From Panulirus ornatus (Eukaryota; Arthropoda; Malacostraca; Decapoda; Palinuridae): DNA of 64,000 nt. This document shows, piece after piece, positions 1-10,354 of this stretch. A model generated the notes under the pieces. That model did not search any database, was not told the origin of the DNA, and saw nothing but the letters and a program-made list of their open reading frames with translations. Each line of letters opens with the position of its first letter. Positions within the stretch are counted from its first letter, which is position 1. A program made the position numbers and the translations under genes. The stretch spans positions 1,082,501 to 1,146,500 of the forward strand of contig NC_092251.1 of the NCBI RefSeq assembly GCF_036320965.1, in the 5' to 3' direction.

Positions 1-226
1 TGGGGATAGGGGAGAAAGAATACTTCCACGTACTCCCTGCGTGTCGTAGAAGGCGACTAAAAGGGAAGGGATTGGGGGGCTGGAAATTCTCTCCTCTCAT
101 TTTTTTCTTAATTTTCCAAAAGAAGGAACAGAGAAGGGGGCCAGGTGAGGATATTCCTTCAAAGGCCCAATCCTCTGTTCTTAACGCTACCTCGCTAATG
201 CGGGAAATGGCGAATAGTATGAATTT
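1..226 (+). mobile_element. S element (short, SINE-like partner of LINE family L), copy 1
   Basis: It runs from the conserved start (GGGGATAGGGGAGAAAGAA) through GTCGTAGAAGGCGACT, a GGGGCCAGGTGAGG block and the tail CGCTACCTCGCTAATGCGGG. It ends in an A/T-rich stretch at 227-239 that abuts the 3' end of an inverted L copy. The first bases of the element are cut off by the window edge. It has no coding capacity. The first ~130 bp match the family L 5' UTR, and the tail matches the L 3' end. Confidence 0.75.
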
Positions 227-239
227 TTTTTTTTTTTTT

Positions 240-1128
240 GCCACTGTCTCCCGCGTTTGCGAGGTAGCGAAAGGAAACAGACGAAAGAAATGGCCCAACC
301 CACCCCCATACACATGTATATACATACATCCACACACGCAAATATGCATACCTACACAGCTTTCCATGGTTTACCCCAGACGCTTCACATGCCGATTCAA
401 TCCACTGACAGCAAGTCAACCCCGGTATACCACATCGATCCAATTCACTCTATTCCTTGCCCTCCTTTCACCCTCCTGCATGTTCAGGCCCCGATCACAC
501 AAAATCTTTTTCACTCCATCTTTCCACCTCCAATTTGGTCTCCCACTTCTCCTCGTTCCCTCCACCTCCGACACATATATCCTCTTGGTCAATCTTTCCT
601 CACTCATTCTCTCCATGTGCCCAAACCATTTCAAAACACCCTCTTCTGCTCTCTCAACCACGCTCTTTTTATTTCCACACATCTCTCTTACCCTTACGTT
701 ACTTACTCGATCAAACCACCTCACACCACACATTGTCCTCAAACATCTCATTTCCAGCACATCCATCCTCCTGCGCACAACTCTATCCATAGCCCACGCC
801 TCGCAACCATACAACATTGTTGGAACCACTATTCCTTCAAGCATACCCATTTTTGCTTTCCGAGATAATGTTCTCGACTTCCACACATTCTTCAAGGCCC
901 CCGGGATTTTCGCCCCCTCCCCCATGCTATGATCCACTCCCAGATATCTAAAACACTTTACTTCCTCCAGTTTTTCTCCATTCAAACTTACCTCCCAATT
1001 GACTTGACCCTCAACCCTACTCTACCTAATAACCTTGCTCTTATTCACATTTACTCTTAACTTTCTTCTTTCACACACTTTACCACACTCAGTCACCAGC
1101 TTCTGCAGTTTCTCACATGAATCAGCCA

Positions 1129-1130
<2 letters not shown>
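240..1130 (-). mobile_element. LINE family L, 5'-truncated copy (RT C-terminal part and 3' UTR)
   Basis: On the minus strand, 416-985 reads the C-terminal half of ORF2 (NGEKLEEVKCFRYLG, then the GRPNWRWKDGVKKIL motif near the end), with an internal deletion near 930 that removes the ADGTMEAEV segment. A stop at about 1022 splits it from the upstream KLRVNVNKSKVIR part. The 3' UTR is 240-415. The copy is truncated at its 5' side exactly at the (TA)30 tract. Confidence 0.85.

Positions 1131-1190
<60 letters not shown>
1131..1190. repeat. (TA)30 tract between two inverted L fragments
   Basis: Sixty bases of perfect AT repeat lie exactly between the 5'-truncated ends of a minus L copy and a plus L copy. 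Confidence 0.98.
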
Positions 1191-1194
<4 letters not shown>

Positions 1195-1925
1195 GCGGAT
1201 GGAACCATGGAAGCGGAAGTGGATCATAGGGTGGAGGAGGGGGCGAAAATCCTGGGAGCCTTGAAGAATGTGTGGAAGTCGAGAACATTATCTCGGAAAG
1301 CAAAAATGGGTATGTTTGAAGGAATAGTGGTTCCAACAATGTTGTATGGTTGCAAGGAGTGGGCTATGGATAGAGTTGTGCGCAGGAGGATGGATGTGCT
1401 GGAAATGAGATGTTTGAGGACAATGTGTGGTGTGAGGTGGTTTGATCGAGTAAGTAACGTAAGGGTAAGAGAGATGTCAGGAAATAAAAAGAGCGTGGTT
1501 GAGAGAGCAGAAGAGGGTGTTTTGAAATGGTTTGGGCACATGGAGAGAATGAGTGAGGAAAGATTGACCAAGAGGATATATGTGTCGGAGGTGGAGGGAA
1601 CGAGGAGAAGTGGGAGACCAAATTGGAGGTGGAAAGATGGAGTGAAAAAGATTTTGTGTGATCGGGGACTGAACATGCAGGAGGGTGAAAGGAGGGCAAG
1701 AAATAGAGTGAATTGGATCGATGTGGTATACTGAGGTTGACGTGCTGTCAGTGGATTGAATCAGGGCATGTGAAGCGTCTGGGGTAAACCATGGAAAGCT
1801 GTGTAGGTATGTGTATTTGCGTGTCTGGACGTATGTATATACATGTGTATGGGGGTGGGTTGGGCCATTTCTTTCGTCTGTTTCCTTGCGCTACCTCGCA
1901 AACGCGGGAGACAGCGACAAAGCAA

Positions 1926-1927
<2 letters not shown>
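1191..1927 (+). mobile_element. LINE family L, 5'-truncated copy
   Basis: It starts at GGCAGCGGATGGAACC directly after the (TA) tract. The frame 1191-1734 is open: the ADGTMEAEVDHRV segment, MLYGC, FGHMERMSEERLTKRIYVSEV and GRPNWRWKDGVKK. This is the post-RT region of family L and contains no RT active site. The short 3' UTR (1735-1927) lacks the middle part present in longer copies and ends in GACAAAGCAAAA. Confidence 0.88.

Positions 1928-1996
<69 letters not shown>
1928..1996. repeat. (TA)n tract, L tail to S head
   Basis: About 69 bases of TA repeat join the 3' end of an L copy to the 5' start of an S element. Confidence 0.97.
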
Positions 1997-1999
<3 letters not shown>

Positions 2000-2000
2000 T

Positions 2001-2227
2001 CCCTGGGGATAGGGGAGAAAGAATACTTCCCACGTATTCCCTGCGTGTCGTAGAAGGCGACTAAAAGGGGAGGGAGCGGGGGGCTGGAAACCCTCCCCTC
2101 TCAATTTTTTTTAATTTTCCAAAAGAAGGAACAGAGAAGGGGGCCAGGTGAGGATATTCCCTCAATGGCCCAGTCCTCTGTTCTTAACGCTACCTCGCTA
2201 ACGCGGGAAATGGCGAATAGTTTGAAA
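2001..2227 (+). mobile_element. S element, copy 2 (complete)
   Basis: Complete short element. The 5' start is CCCTGGGGATAGGGGAG. The hairpin-forming GGGGAGG/CCTCCCC block is near 2068-2098. The inverted pair GAACAGAG/CTCTGTTC brackets 2130-2184, and the tail CGCTAACGCGGGAAATGGCG ends at 2227. A (TA)10 tract follows, and the next element is an L copy in the opposite orientation, so the two are tail to tail. Confidence 0.82.
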
Positions 2228-2247
2228 ATATATATATATATATATAT

Positions 2248-5200
2248 TTATTTATTTTGCTTTGTCGCTGTCTCCCACGCCTGCAAGGTAGCGCAAGGAA
2301 ACAGACGAAAGAAATGGCCCAACCCACCCTCACACACACACGTCCACACACGCGAACATACACACCCACACATTCCAACGTACACACATATATACACACA
2401 CAGACACACACATATACAAATATGCACACAGCTCACACTGTCTCCCCCTACTCACCCCCATTGCCACCCTGCCACACACGGAATAACATCCCCCTCCCCC
2501 CTCATGTGCGCGAGGCAGCGCCAGGAAAACACAACAAAGGCCCCATTCGCTCACACTCATTCTCCAGCTGTCATGCAATAATGCCCGAAACCACAGCTCC
2601 CTTTCCACATCCAGGCCCCACACAACTTTCCATGCTTTACCCCATATGCTTCACATGCCCTGATTCAATCCATTGACAGCACGTCGACCCCGGTATACCA
2701 CATCGATCCAATTCACTCTATTCCTTGCCCGCCTTTCACCCTCCTGCATGTTCAGGCCCCGATCACTCAAAATCTTTTTCACTCCATCTTTCCACCTCCA
2801 ATTTGGTCTCCCACTTCTCCTCGTTCCCTCCACCTCCAACACATATATCCTCTTGGTCAGTCTTTCCTCACTCATTCTCTCCATGTGCCCAAACCATTTC
2901 AAAACACCCTCTTCTGCTCTCTCATCCACGCTCTTTTTACTTCCACACATCTCTCTTACCCTTACATTACTTACTCGATCAAACCACCTCACACCACATA
3001 TTGCCCTCAAACATCTCATTTCCAGCACATCCACCCTCCTGCGCACAACTCTATCCATAGCCCATGCCTTGCAACCATACAACATTGTTGGAACCACTAT
3101 TCCTTCAAACATAGCATTTTTGCTTTCGGAGATAATGTTCTCGACTTCCACACATTCTTCAAGGCTTCCAGGATTTTCGCCCCCTCCCCCACCCTATGAT
3201 TTACTTCCGCTTCCATGGTTCCATCCGCTGCCAGATCCACTCCCAGAAATCTAAAACAGTTTATTTCCTCCAGTTTTTCTCCATTCAAACTTACCTCCCA
3301 ATTGACTTGACCCTCAACCCTATTGTACCTAATAACCTTGCTCTTATTCACATTTACTCTTAACTTTCTTTTTTCACACACTTTACCAAACTCAGTCACC
3401 AGCTTCTGCAGTTTCTCACATGAATCAGCCACCAGCGCTGTATCATCAGCGAACAACAACTGACTCACTTCCCAAGCTCTCTCATCCCCAACAGACTGCA
3501 TACTTGCTCCTCTTTCCAAAACTCTTGCATTCACCTCCCTAACAACCCCATCCATAAACAAATTAAACAACCATGGAGACATCACACACCCCTGCCGCAA
3601 ACCTACATTCACTGAGAACCAATCATTTTCCTCTCTTCCTACACGTACACATGCCTTACATCCTCGATAAAAACTTTTCACTGCTTCTAACAACTTGCCT
3701 CCCACACCATATATTCTTAGTACCTTCCACAGAGCATCTCTATCAACTCTATCATATGCCTTCTCCAGATCCATAAATGCTACATACAAATCCATTTGCT
3801 TTTCTAAGTATTTCTCATACATTCTTCAAAGCAAACACCTGATCCACACATCCTCTACCACTTCTGAAACCACACTGCTCTTCCTCAATCTGATGCTCTG
3901 TACATGCCTTCACCCTCTCAATCAATACCCTCCCATATAATTTACCAGGAATACTCAACAAACTTGTACCTCTGTAATTTGAGCACTCACTCTTATCCCC
4001 TTTGCCTTTGTACAATGGCACTATGCAAGCATTCCGCCAATCCTCTGGCACCTCACCATGAATCATACATACATTAAATAACCTTACCAACCAGTCAACA
4101 ATACAGTCACCCCCTTTTTTAATAAATTCCACTGCAATACCATCCAAACCTGCTGCCTTGCCGGCTTTCATCTTTCGCAAAGCTTTTACTACCTCTTCTC
4201 TGTTTACGAAATCATTTTCCCTAACCCTCTCACTTTGCACACCACCTCGACCAAAACACCCTATATCTGCCACTCTATCATCAAACACATTCAACAAACC
4301 TTCAAAATACTCACTCCATCTCCTTCTCACATCTCCACTACTTGTTATCACCTCCCCATAAGCCCCCTTCACTGAAGTTCCTATTTGCTCCCTTGTCTTA
4401 CGCACTTTATTTACCTCCTTCCAGAACATTTTTTTATTCTCCCTAAGATTTAATGATACTCTCTCACCCCAACTCTCATTTGCCCTCTTTTTTCACCTCT
4501 TGCACCTTTCTCTTGACCTCCTGCCTCTTTCTTTTATACATCTCCCACTCATTTGCATTTTTTCCCTGCAAAAATCGTCGAAATGCCTCTCTCTTCTCTT
4601 TCACTAATAATCTTACTTCTTCATCCCACCACTCACTACCCTTTCTAATCAACCCACCTCCCACGTTTCTCATGCCACAAGCATCTTTTGCGCAAGCCAT
4701 CACTGCTTCCCTAAATACATCCCATTCCTCCCCCACTCCCCTTACCTCCTTTGTTCTCACCTTTTTCCATTCTGTACTCAGTCTCTCCTGGTACTTCCTC
4801 ACACAAGTCTCCTTCCCAAGCTCACTTACTCTCACCACCCTCTTCACCCCAACATTCTCTCTTCTTTTCTGAAAACCCATACAATTTTTCACTTTCGCCT
4901 CCACAAGATAATGATCAGACATCCCTCCAGTTGCACCTCTCAGCACAATAACATCCAAAAGTCTCTCTTTCGTGCACCTGTCAATTAACACGTAATCCAA
5001 TAACGCTCTCTGGCCATCTCTCCTACTTACATACGTATACTTATGTATATCTCGCTTTTTAAACCAGGTATTCCCAATCACCAGTCCTTTTTCAGCACAT
5101 AAATCTACAAGCTCTTCACCATTTCCATTTACAACACTGAACACCCCATGTACACCAATTATTCCCTCAACTGCCACATTACTCACCTTTGCATTCAAAT

Positions 5201-5799
5201 CACTCATCACTATAACCCGATCTTGTGCATCAAAACCACTAACACACTCATTCAGCTGCTCCCAAAACACTTGCCTCTCATGATCTTTCTTCTCATGCCC
5301 AGGTGCATATGCACCAATAATCACCCATCTCTCTCCATCAACTTTCAGTTTTACTCATATTAATCTAGAATTTACTTTCTTACATTCTATCGCATACTCC
5401 CACAACTCTGTTTCAGGAGTAGTGCTACTCCTTCCCTTGCTCTTGACCTCTCTCTAATCCCTGACTTTACTCCCAAGACATTCCCAAACCACTCTTCCCC
5501 TTTACCCTTGAGCTTCGTTTCACTCAGAGCCAAAACATCCAGGTTCCTTTCCTCAAACATACTACCTATCTCTCCTTTTTTCACATCTTGGTCACATCCA
5601 CACACATTTAGACACCCCAATCTGAGCCTACGAGGAGGATGAGCACTCCCCCGCGTGACTCCTCCTTATGTTTCCCATTTTAGAAAGTTGAAATACAAGG
5701 AGGGGAGGATTTCTGGCACCCCGCTCCCGTCCCCTCTAGTTGCCTTCTACGACACGTGAGGAATGCGTGGGAAGTATTTTCTCCCCTATCCCCAGGGAT
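2248..5799 (-). mobile_element. LINE family L, near full-length copy in duplication unit A
   Basis: Reads on the minus strand from the 5' start (5799, next to CCCAGGGATA) to the tail (2248). Coding pieces in order: endonuclease N-part 5387-5620 (LDVLALSETKLKGKGEEW), APE body and linker 4476-5324 (SDLNAKV, SDHYLVEAKVK), RT N-part 3815-4429 (AAGLDGIAVEFIKKGGD, NYRGTSLLSIPGKL), RT palm 3097-3822 (AYDRVDRDALWKVLRIYG, GLRQGCVMSPWLFN, LLFADDTALVAD) and C-terminal domain 2651-3151. The frame breaks lie near 5325-5386, 4430-4475, 3815-3822 and 3097-3151. APE plus RT without RNase H, and a GRPxWRW motif near the end, fit RTE-like LINEs. The 3' UTR (2248-2650) holds CA/TA-rich stretches. Confidence 0.88.
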
Positions 5800-5826
5800 A
5801 ATATATATATATATATATAATATATA

Positions 5827-5870
<44 letters not shown>
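5798..5870. repeat. (TA)n tract, imperfect
   Basis: TA repeat with a TAATAT and a TATCTAT interruption, between the 5' start of an L copy and the tail of an S copy. The duplicate tract at 13540-13610 is 2 bp shorter. Confidence 0.95.
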
Positions 5871-5871
<1 letters not shown>

Positions 5872-6107
5872 CTTTTTTCTTTTAAACTATTCGCCATTTC
5901 CCGCGTTAGCGAGGTAGCATTAAGAACAGAGGACTGGGCCTTTGAGGGAATACCCTCACCTGGCCCAATTCTCTGTTCCTTCTTTTGGAAAATTAAAAAA
6001 AAAACGAGAGGGGAGGATTTCCAGCCCCCCGCTCCCTCCCCTTTTAGTCGCCTTCTACGACACGCAGGGAATACGTGGGAAGTATTCTTAATCCCCTATC
6101 CCCAGGG
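5871..6107 (-). mobile_element. S element, copy 3 (unit A)
   Basis: On the minus strand from CCCTGGGGATTAAGAATAC (6107) through GTCGTAGAAGGCGACT to the tail CGCTAACGCGGGAAATGGCG (about 5890) and an A-rich end (TTTTAAAAGAAAA). It is bracketed by (TA)n on both sides. Confidence 0.82.
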
Positions 6108-6111
6108 ATAT

Positions 6112-6190
<79 letters not shown>
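6108..6190. repeat. (TA)n tract, S head to truncated L
   Basis: About 80 bases of TA repeat ending in TATCTATCT, directly before the 5' truncation point of the next L copy. Confidence 0.96.
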
Positions 6191-6194
6191 ATCT

Positions 6195-7845
6195 AAGTGA
6201 GAGGGTTAGGGAAAATGATTTGGTAAACAGAGAAGAGGTAGTAAAAGCTTTGCGGAAGATGAAAGCTGGCAAGGCAGCAGGTTTGGATGGTACTGCAGTG
6301 GAATTTATTAAAAAAGGGGGTGACTGTATTATTGACTGGTTGGTAAGGTTATTTAATGTATGTATGACTCATGGTGAGGTGCCTGAGGATTGGCGGAATG
6401 CGTGCATAGTGCCATTGTACCAAGGCAAAGGGGATAAGAGTGAGTGCTCAAATTACAGAGGTATAAGTTTGTTGAGTATTCCTGGTAAATTATATGGGAG
6501 GGTATTGATTGAGAGGGTGAAGGCATGTACAGAGCATCAGATTGGGGAAGAGCAGTGTGGTTTCAGAAGTGGTTGAGGATGTGTGGATCAGGTGTTTGCT
6601 TTGAAGAATGTATGTGAGAAATACTTAGAAAAGCAAATGGATTTGTATGTAGCATTTATGGATCTGGAGAAGGCATATGATAGAGTTGATATGGTGTGGG
6701 AGGCAAGTTGTTAGAAGCAGTGAAAAGTTTTTATCGAGGATGTAAGGCATGTGTACGTGTAGGAAGAGAGGAAGGTGATTGGTTCTCAGTGAATGTAGGT
6801 TTGCGGCAGGGGTGTGTGATGTCTCCATGGTTGTTTAATTTGTTTATGGATGGGGTTGTTAGGGAGGTGAATGCAAGAGTTTTGGAAAGAGGGGCAAGTA
6901 TGAAGTCTGTTGTGGATGTGAGAAACTGCAGAAGCTGGTGACTGAGTTTGGTAAAGTGTGTGAAAGAAGAAAGTTAAGAGTAAATGTAAATAAGAGCAAG
7001 GTTATTAGGTACAGTAGGGTTGAAGGTCAAGTCAATTGGGAGGTAAGTTTGAATGGAGAAAAACTGGAGGAAGTAAAGTGTTTTAGATATCTTGGAGTGG
7101 ATCTGGCAGCGGATGGAACCATGGAAGCGGAAGTGGATCATAGGGTGGGGGAGGTGGCGAAAATTCTGGGAGCCTTGAAGAATGTGTGGAAGTCGAGAAC
7201 ATTATCTCGGAAAGCAATAATGGGTATGGTTGAAGGAATAGTGGTTCCAACAATGTTGTATGGTTGCGAGGCGTGGGCTATGGATAGAGTTGTGCGCAGG
7301 AGGGTGGATGTGCTGGAAATGAGATGTTTGAGGACATTGTGTGGTGTAAGGTGCTTTGATCGAGTAAGTAACGTAAGGGTAAGAGAGATGTGTGGAAATA
7401 AAAAGAGCGTGGTTGAGAGAGCAGAAGAGGGTGTTTTGAAATGGTTTGGGCACATGAAGAGAATGAGTGAGGAAAGATTGACCAAGAGGATATATGTGTC
7501 GGAGGTGGAGGGAACGAGGAGACGTGGGAGACCAAATTGGAGGTGGAAAGATGGAGTGAAAAAGATTTTGTGTGATCGGGGCCTGAACATGCAGGAGGGT
7601 GAAAGGAGGGCAAGGAATAGAGTGAATTGGATCGATGTGGTATACCGGGGTTGACGTGCTGTCAGTGGATTGAATCAGGGCATGTGAAGCGTCTGGGGTA
7701 AACCATGGAAAGCTGTGTAGGTATGTATATTTGTGTGTGGTGATGTTTATGTATATACATGTGTATGGGGGTGGGTTGGGCCATTTCTTTCGTCTGTTTG
7801 CTTGCACTACCTCGCAAACGCGGGAGACAGCGACAAAGCAAAAAA
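6195..7845 (+). mobile_element. LINE family L, 5'-truncated copy with the RT active site deleted
   Basis: Starts inside the RT domain (SERVREND). Pieces: 6220-6576 (RKMKAGKAAGLDG, NYRGISLLSIPGKL), a TGA in the SGRGCVDQ run at about 6574, 6696-6941 (GCKACVRVGREEGDWF, GLRQGCVMSPWLFN) and 6938-7654 (C-terminal domain). A deletion of about 30 bp at 6690 removes RDALWKVLRIY. A deletion at about 6918 removes the WEVSQLLFADDTALVADS stretch, which holds the catalytic Asp pair, so this copy cannot encode an active RT. The 3' UTR is the short form and ends in an A-rich tail at 7838-7855. Confidence 0.87.
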
Positions 7846-7855
7846 AAAAAAAAAA

Positions 7856-7857
<2 letters not shown>

Positions 7858-7893
<36 letters not shown>
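7858..7893. repeat. (TA)n tract, L tail to truncated L
   Basis: Short TA tract linking the A-tail of one L copy to the 5' truncation point of the next copy in the same orientation. Confidence 0.95.
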
Positions 7894-7899
<6 letters not shown>

Positions 7900-9813
7900 G
7901 CCAGCGGGTTTGGATGGTATTGCAGTGGAATTTATTAAAAAAGGGGGTGACTGTATTGTTGACTGGTTGGTAAGGTTATTTGATGTATGTATGACTCATG
8001 GTGAGTTGCCTGAGGATTGGCAGAATGCTTGCATAAAGACTTTGTACAAAGGCAAAGGGGATAAAAGTCAGTGCTCAAATTACAGAGGTATAAGTTTGTT
8101 GAGTATTCCTGGGAAATTATATGGAAGGGTATTGATTTGAGAGGGTGAAGGCATGTACAGAGCATCAGATTGGGGAAGAGCAGTGTGGTTTCAGAAGTGG
8201 TAGAGGATGTGTGGATCAGGTGTTTGCTTTGAAGAATGTATTTGAGAAATACTTAGAAAAGCAAATGTATTTGTATGTAGCATTTATGGATCTGGAGAAG
8301 GCATATGATATAGTTGATAGAGATGCTCTGTGGAAGGTATTAAGAATATATGGTGTGGGAGGCAAGTTGTTAGAAGCAGTAAAAAGTTTTTATCGAGGAT
8401 GTAAGGCATGTGTACGTGTAGGAAGAGAGGAAAGTGATTGGTTCTCAGTGAATGTTGGTTTGTGGCAGAGGTGTGTGATGTCTCCATGGTTGTTTAATTT
8501 GTTTATGGATGGGGTTGTTAGGGAGGTGAATGCAAGAGTTTTGGAAAGAGGGGCATGTCTGTAGTCTGTTGTGAATGAGATAGCTTGGGAAGTGAATCAG
8601 TTGTTGTTCGCTGATGATACAGTGCTGGTGGCTGATTCAGGTGAGAAACTGCAGAAGCTGGTGACTGAGTTTGGTAAAGTGTGTGAAAGAAGGAAGCTGA
8701 GAGTAAATGTGAATAAGAGCAAAGTTATTAGGTATAGTAGTATTGAGGGAAACGTCAATAGGGAGGTAAGTTTGAATGGAGAAAAACTGGAGGAAGTGAA
8801 GTGTTTTAGATATCTTGGAGTGGATTTGGCAGCGGATGGAACCATGGAAGTGGAAGTGACTCATAGGGTGGGGAGGGGGCGTTAGTTCTTGGAGCGTTGA
8901 AAAATGTGTGGAAGTCGAGAACGTTACCTCGGAAAGCAAAAATGGGTATGTTTGAAGGAATAGTGGTTCCAACAATGTTATATGGTTGCGAGGCGTGAGC
9001 TATAGATAGAGTTGTGTGGAGGAGGGTGGATGTGCTGGAAATTAGATATTTGAGGACAATATGTGATGTGAGGTGGTTTGATCGAGTAAGTAATGAAAGG
9101 GTAAGAGAGATGTGTGGTAATAAAAAGAGTGTGGCTGAGAGAGCAGAAGAGGGTGTTTTGAAATGGTTTGGTCACATGGAGAGAATGAGCGAGGAAGGAT
9201 TGACAAAGAGGATATATGTGTCGGGTGGAGAGAACGAGGAGAAGTGGGAGACCAAATTGGAGGTGGAAAGACGGAGTGAAAAAGATTTTGAGTGATCGGA
9301 GCCTGAACATGCAGGAGGGTGAAAGGCGTGCAAGGAATAGAGTGAATTGGAACGATGTGGTATACCAGGGTTGACGTGCTGTCAATGGATTGAACCAGGG
9401 CATGTGAAGCGTCTGGGGGTAAACCATGGAAAGTTTTGTGGGGCCTGGATGTGGAAAGGGAGCTGTGGTTTTGGTGCATTATACATGACAGTTAGAGACT
9501 GAGTGTGAACGAATGTGGCCTTTGTTGTCTTTTCCTAGCACTACCTCATGCACATGTGGGGGGAGGGGGCTGTCATTTCATGTGTGGCGGAGTGGTGACG
9601 GGAATGAATAAGGGCAGACTATGAATTATGTACGTGTATATATGTATATGTATGATTGTGTATATATATGTATATGTTGAGATGTATAGGTATGTGTATG
9701 TGTGTGTGGACATGTATGTATATACATGAGTATGTGGGTGGGTTGGGCCATTCTTTTGTGTTTCCTTGCGCTACCTCGCTAATGCGGGAGACAGCGATAA
9801 AGTATAATAAATA

Positions 9814-9818
<5 letters not shown>
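7894..9818 (+). mobile_element. LINE family L, 5'-truncated copy with long 3' UTR
   Basis: Begins at GATGAAAGCCAG with a small deletion joining to CGGGTTTGG. Pieces: 7910-8140 (GIAVEFIKKGGDCIVDW), 8145-8564 (CGFRSGRGCVDQVFALKNV, AYDIVDRDALWKVLRIYG), 8571-8885 (QLLFADDTVLVADSGEKL) and 9014-9295 (C-terminal domain, frameshifted). GLRQGCVM is changed to GLWQRCVM, and stops lie at about 8139 and 8564. The long 3' UTR (9296-9818) shows two copies of the CTACCTC motif and ends in (TAAA)n-(TA)n. Confidence 0.87.

Positions 9819-9847
<29 letters not shown>
9819..9847. repeat. (TA)n tract
   Basis: 29 bases of TA repeat. The counterpart in the second duplication unit (17553-17617) is 36 bases longer, the largest length difference between the two units. 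Confidence 0.95.
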
Positions 9848-9850
<3 letters not shown>

Positions 9851-10286
9851 ATTTTTTTGGAAAGTTAAAATTACGAGGGGAGGATTTCTGGAAAGTTGTG
9901 TGGGGCCTGGATGTGGAAAGGGAGCTGTGGTTTCGGGCATTATTGCATGACAGCTAGAGACTGAGTGTGAACAAATGGGGCCTTTGTTGTCTTTTCCTTG
10001 TGCTACCTCGCACACATGAGGGGGGAGGGGGATGGTATTCCATGTGTGGCGAGGTGGCGATGGGAATGAATAAAGGCAGACAGTATGATTTGTGTGCATG
10101 GGTATATATGTATGTGTCTGTGTGTGTATATATATGTGTACATTGAGATGTATAGGTATGTATATTTGCGTGTGTGGACGTGTATGTATCTACATTGTGT
10201 ATGGGGGTGGGTTGGGCCATTTCTTTCGTCTGTTTCCTTGCGCTACCTCGCAAACGCGGGAGACAGCGACAAAGCAAAATAAATAA

Positions 10287-10288
<2 letters not shown>
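9848..10288 (+). mobile_element. LINE family L 3' UTR fragment with an inverted 5'-UTR scrap
   Basis: Bases 9848-9890 match the L 5' UTR in inverse orientation (GGAAAGTTAAAATTACGAGG, then GGAGGATTTCTGG). From about 9890 the sequence is the L 3' UTR in plus orientation (GGGGCCTGGATGTGGAAAGG) to the tail GACAAAGCAAAATAAATAAA at 10288. No coding sequence. The chimera is repeated in unit B at 17618-18060. Confidence 0.78.

Positions 10289-10352
<64 letters not shown>
10289..10352. repeat. (TA)n tract at the junction of the two 7.7-kb units
   Basis: TA repeat ending at 10352. Base 10353 restarts the sequence first seen at 2611 (CCAGGCCCCACACAAC). Confidence 0.96.

Positions 10353-10354
<2 letters not shown>

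Larger units (their letters stand above)
2611..10352. repeat. Tandem duplication, unit A (7742 bp)
   Basis: Every open frame, stop and indel between 2611 and 10352 recurs at 10353-18114 with an offset of 7742, falling to 7740, 7736 and 7734 after (TA)n and poly(A) tracts and rising to 7770 after 9819-9847. Outside these simple tracts only two base differences were noticed (7807 A against G, and 9858 G against A). The units are in direct head-to-tail order with no spacer. Confidence 0.95.

Noticed and set aside
72..932. Long plus-strand frame rich in Ser, Pro, His and Leu, and many similar ones (for example 2673-3254, 35901-36377, 57440-58195 on minus)
   Set aside because: They are antisense shadows of the L C-terminal domain. 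They recur with every L copy in the opposite strand and have no family features.
1035..1229. Frames made of Tyr-Ile or Ile-Tyr repeats
   Set aside because: Translation of (TA)n tracts. They only bridge repeats, as at 56291-56392.
2340..2440. Regularly spaced ACACA/TACATA words in L 3' UTRs, which could suggest a CRISPR-like or satellite array
   Set aside because: Simple microsatellite of the 3' UTR with no unit-spacer order; the genome is eukaryotic.
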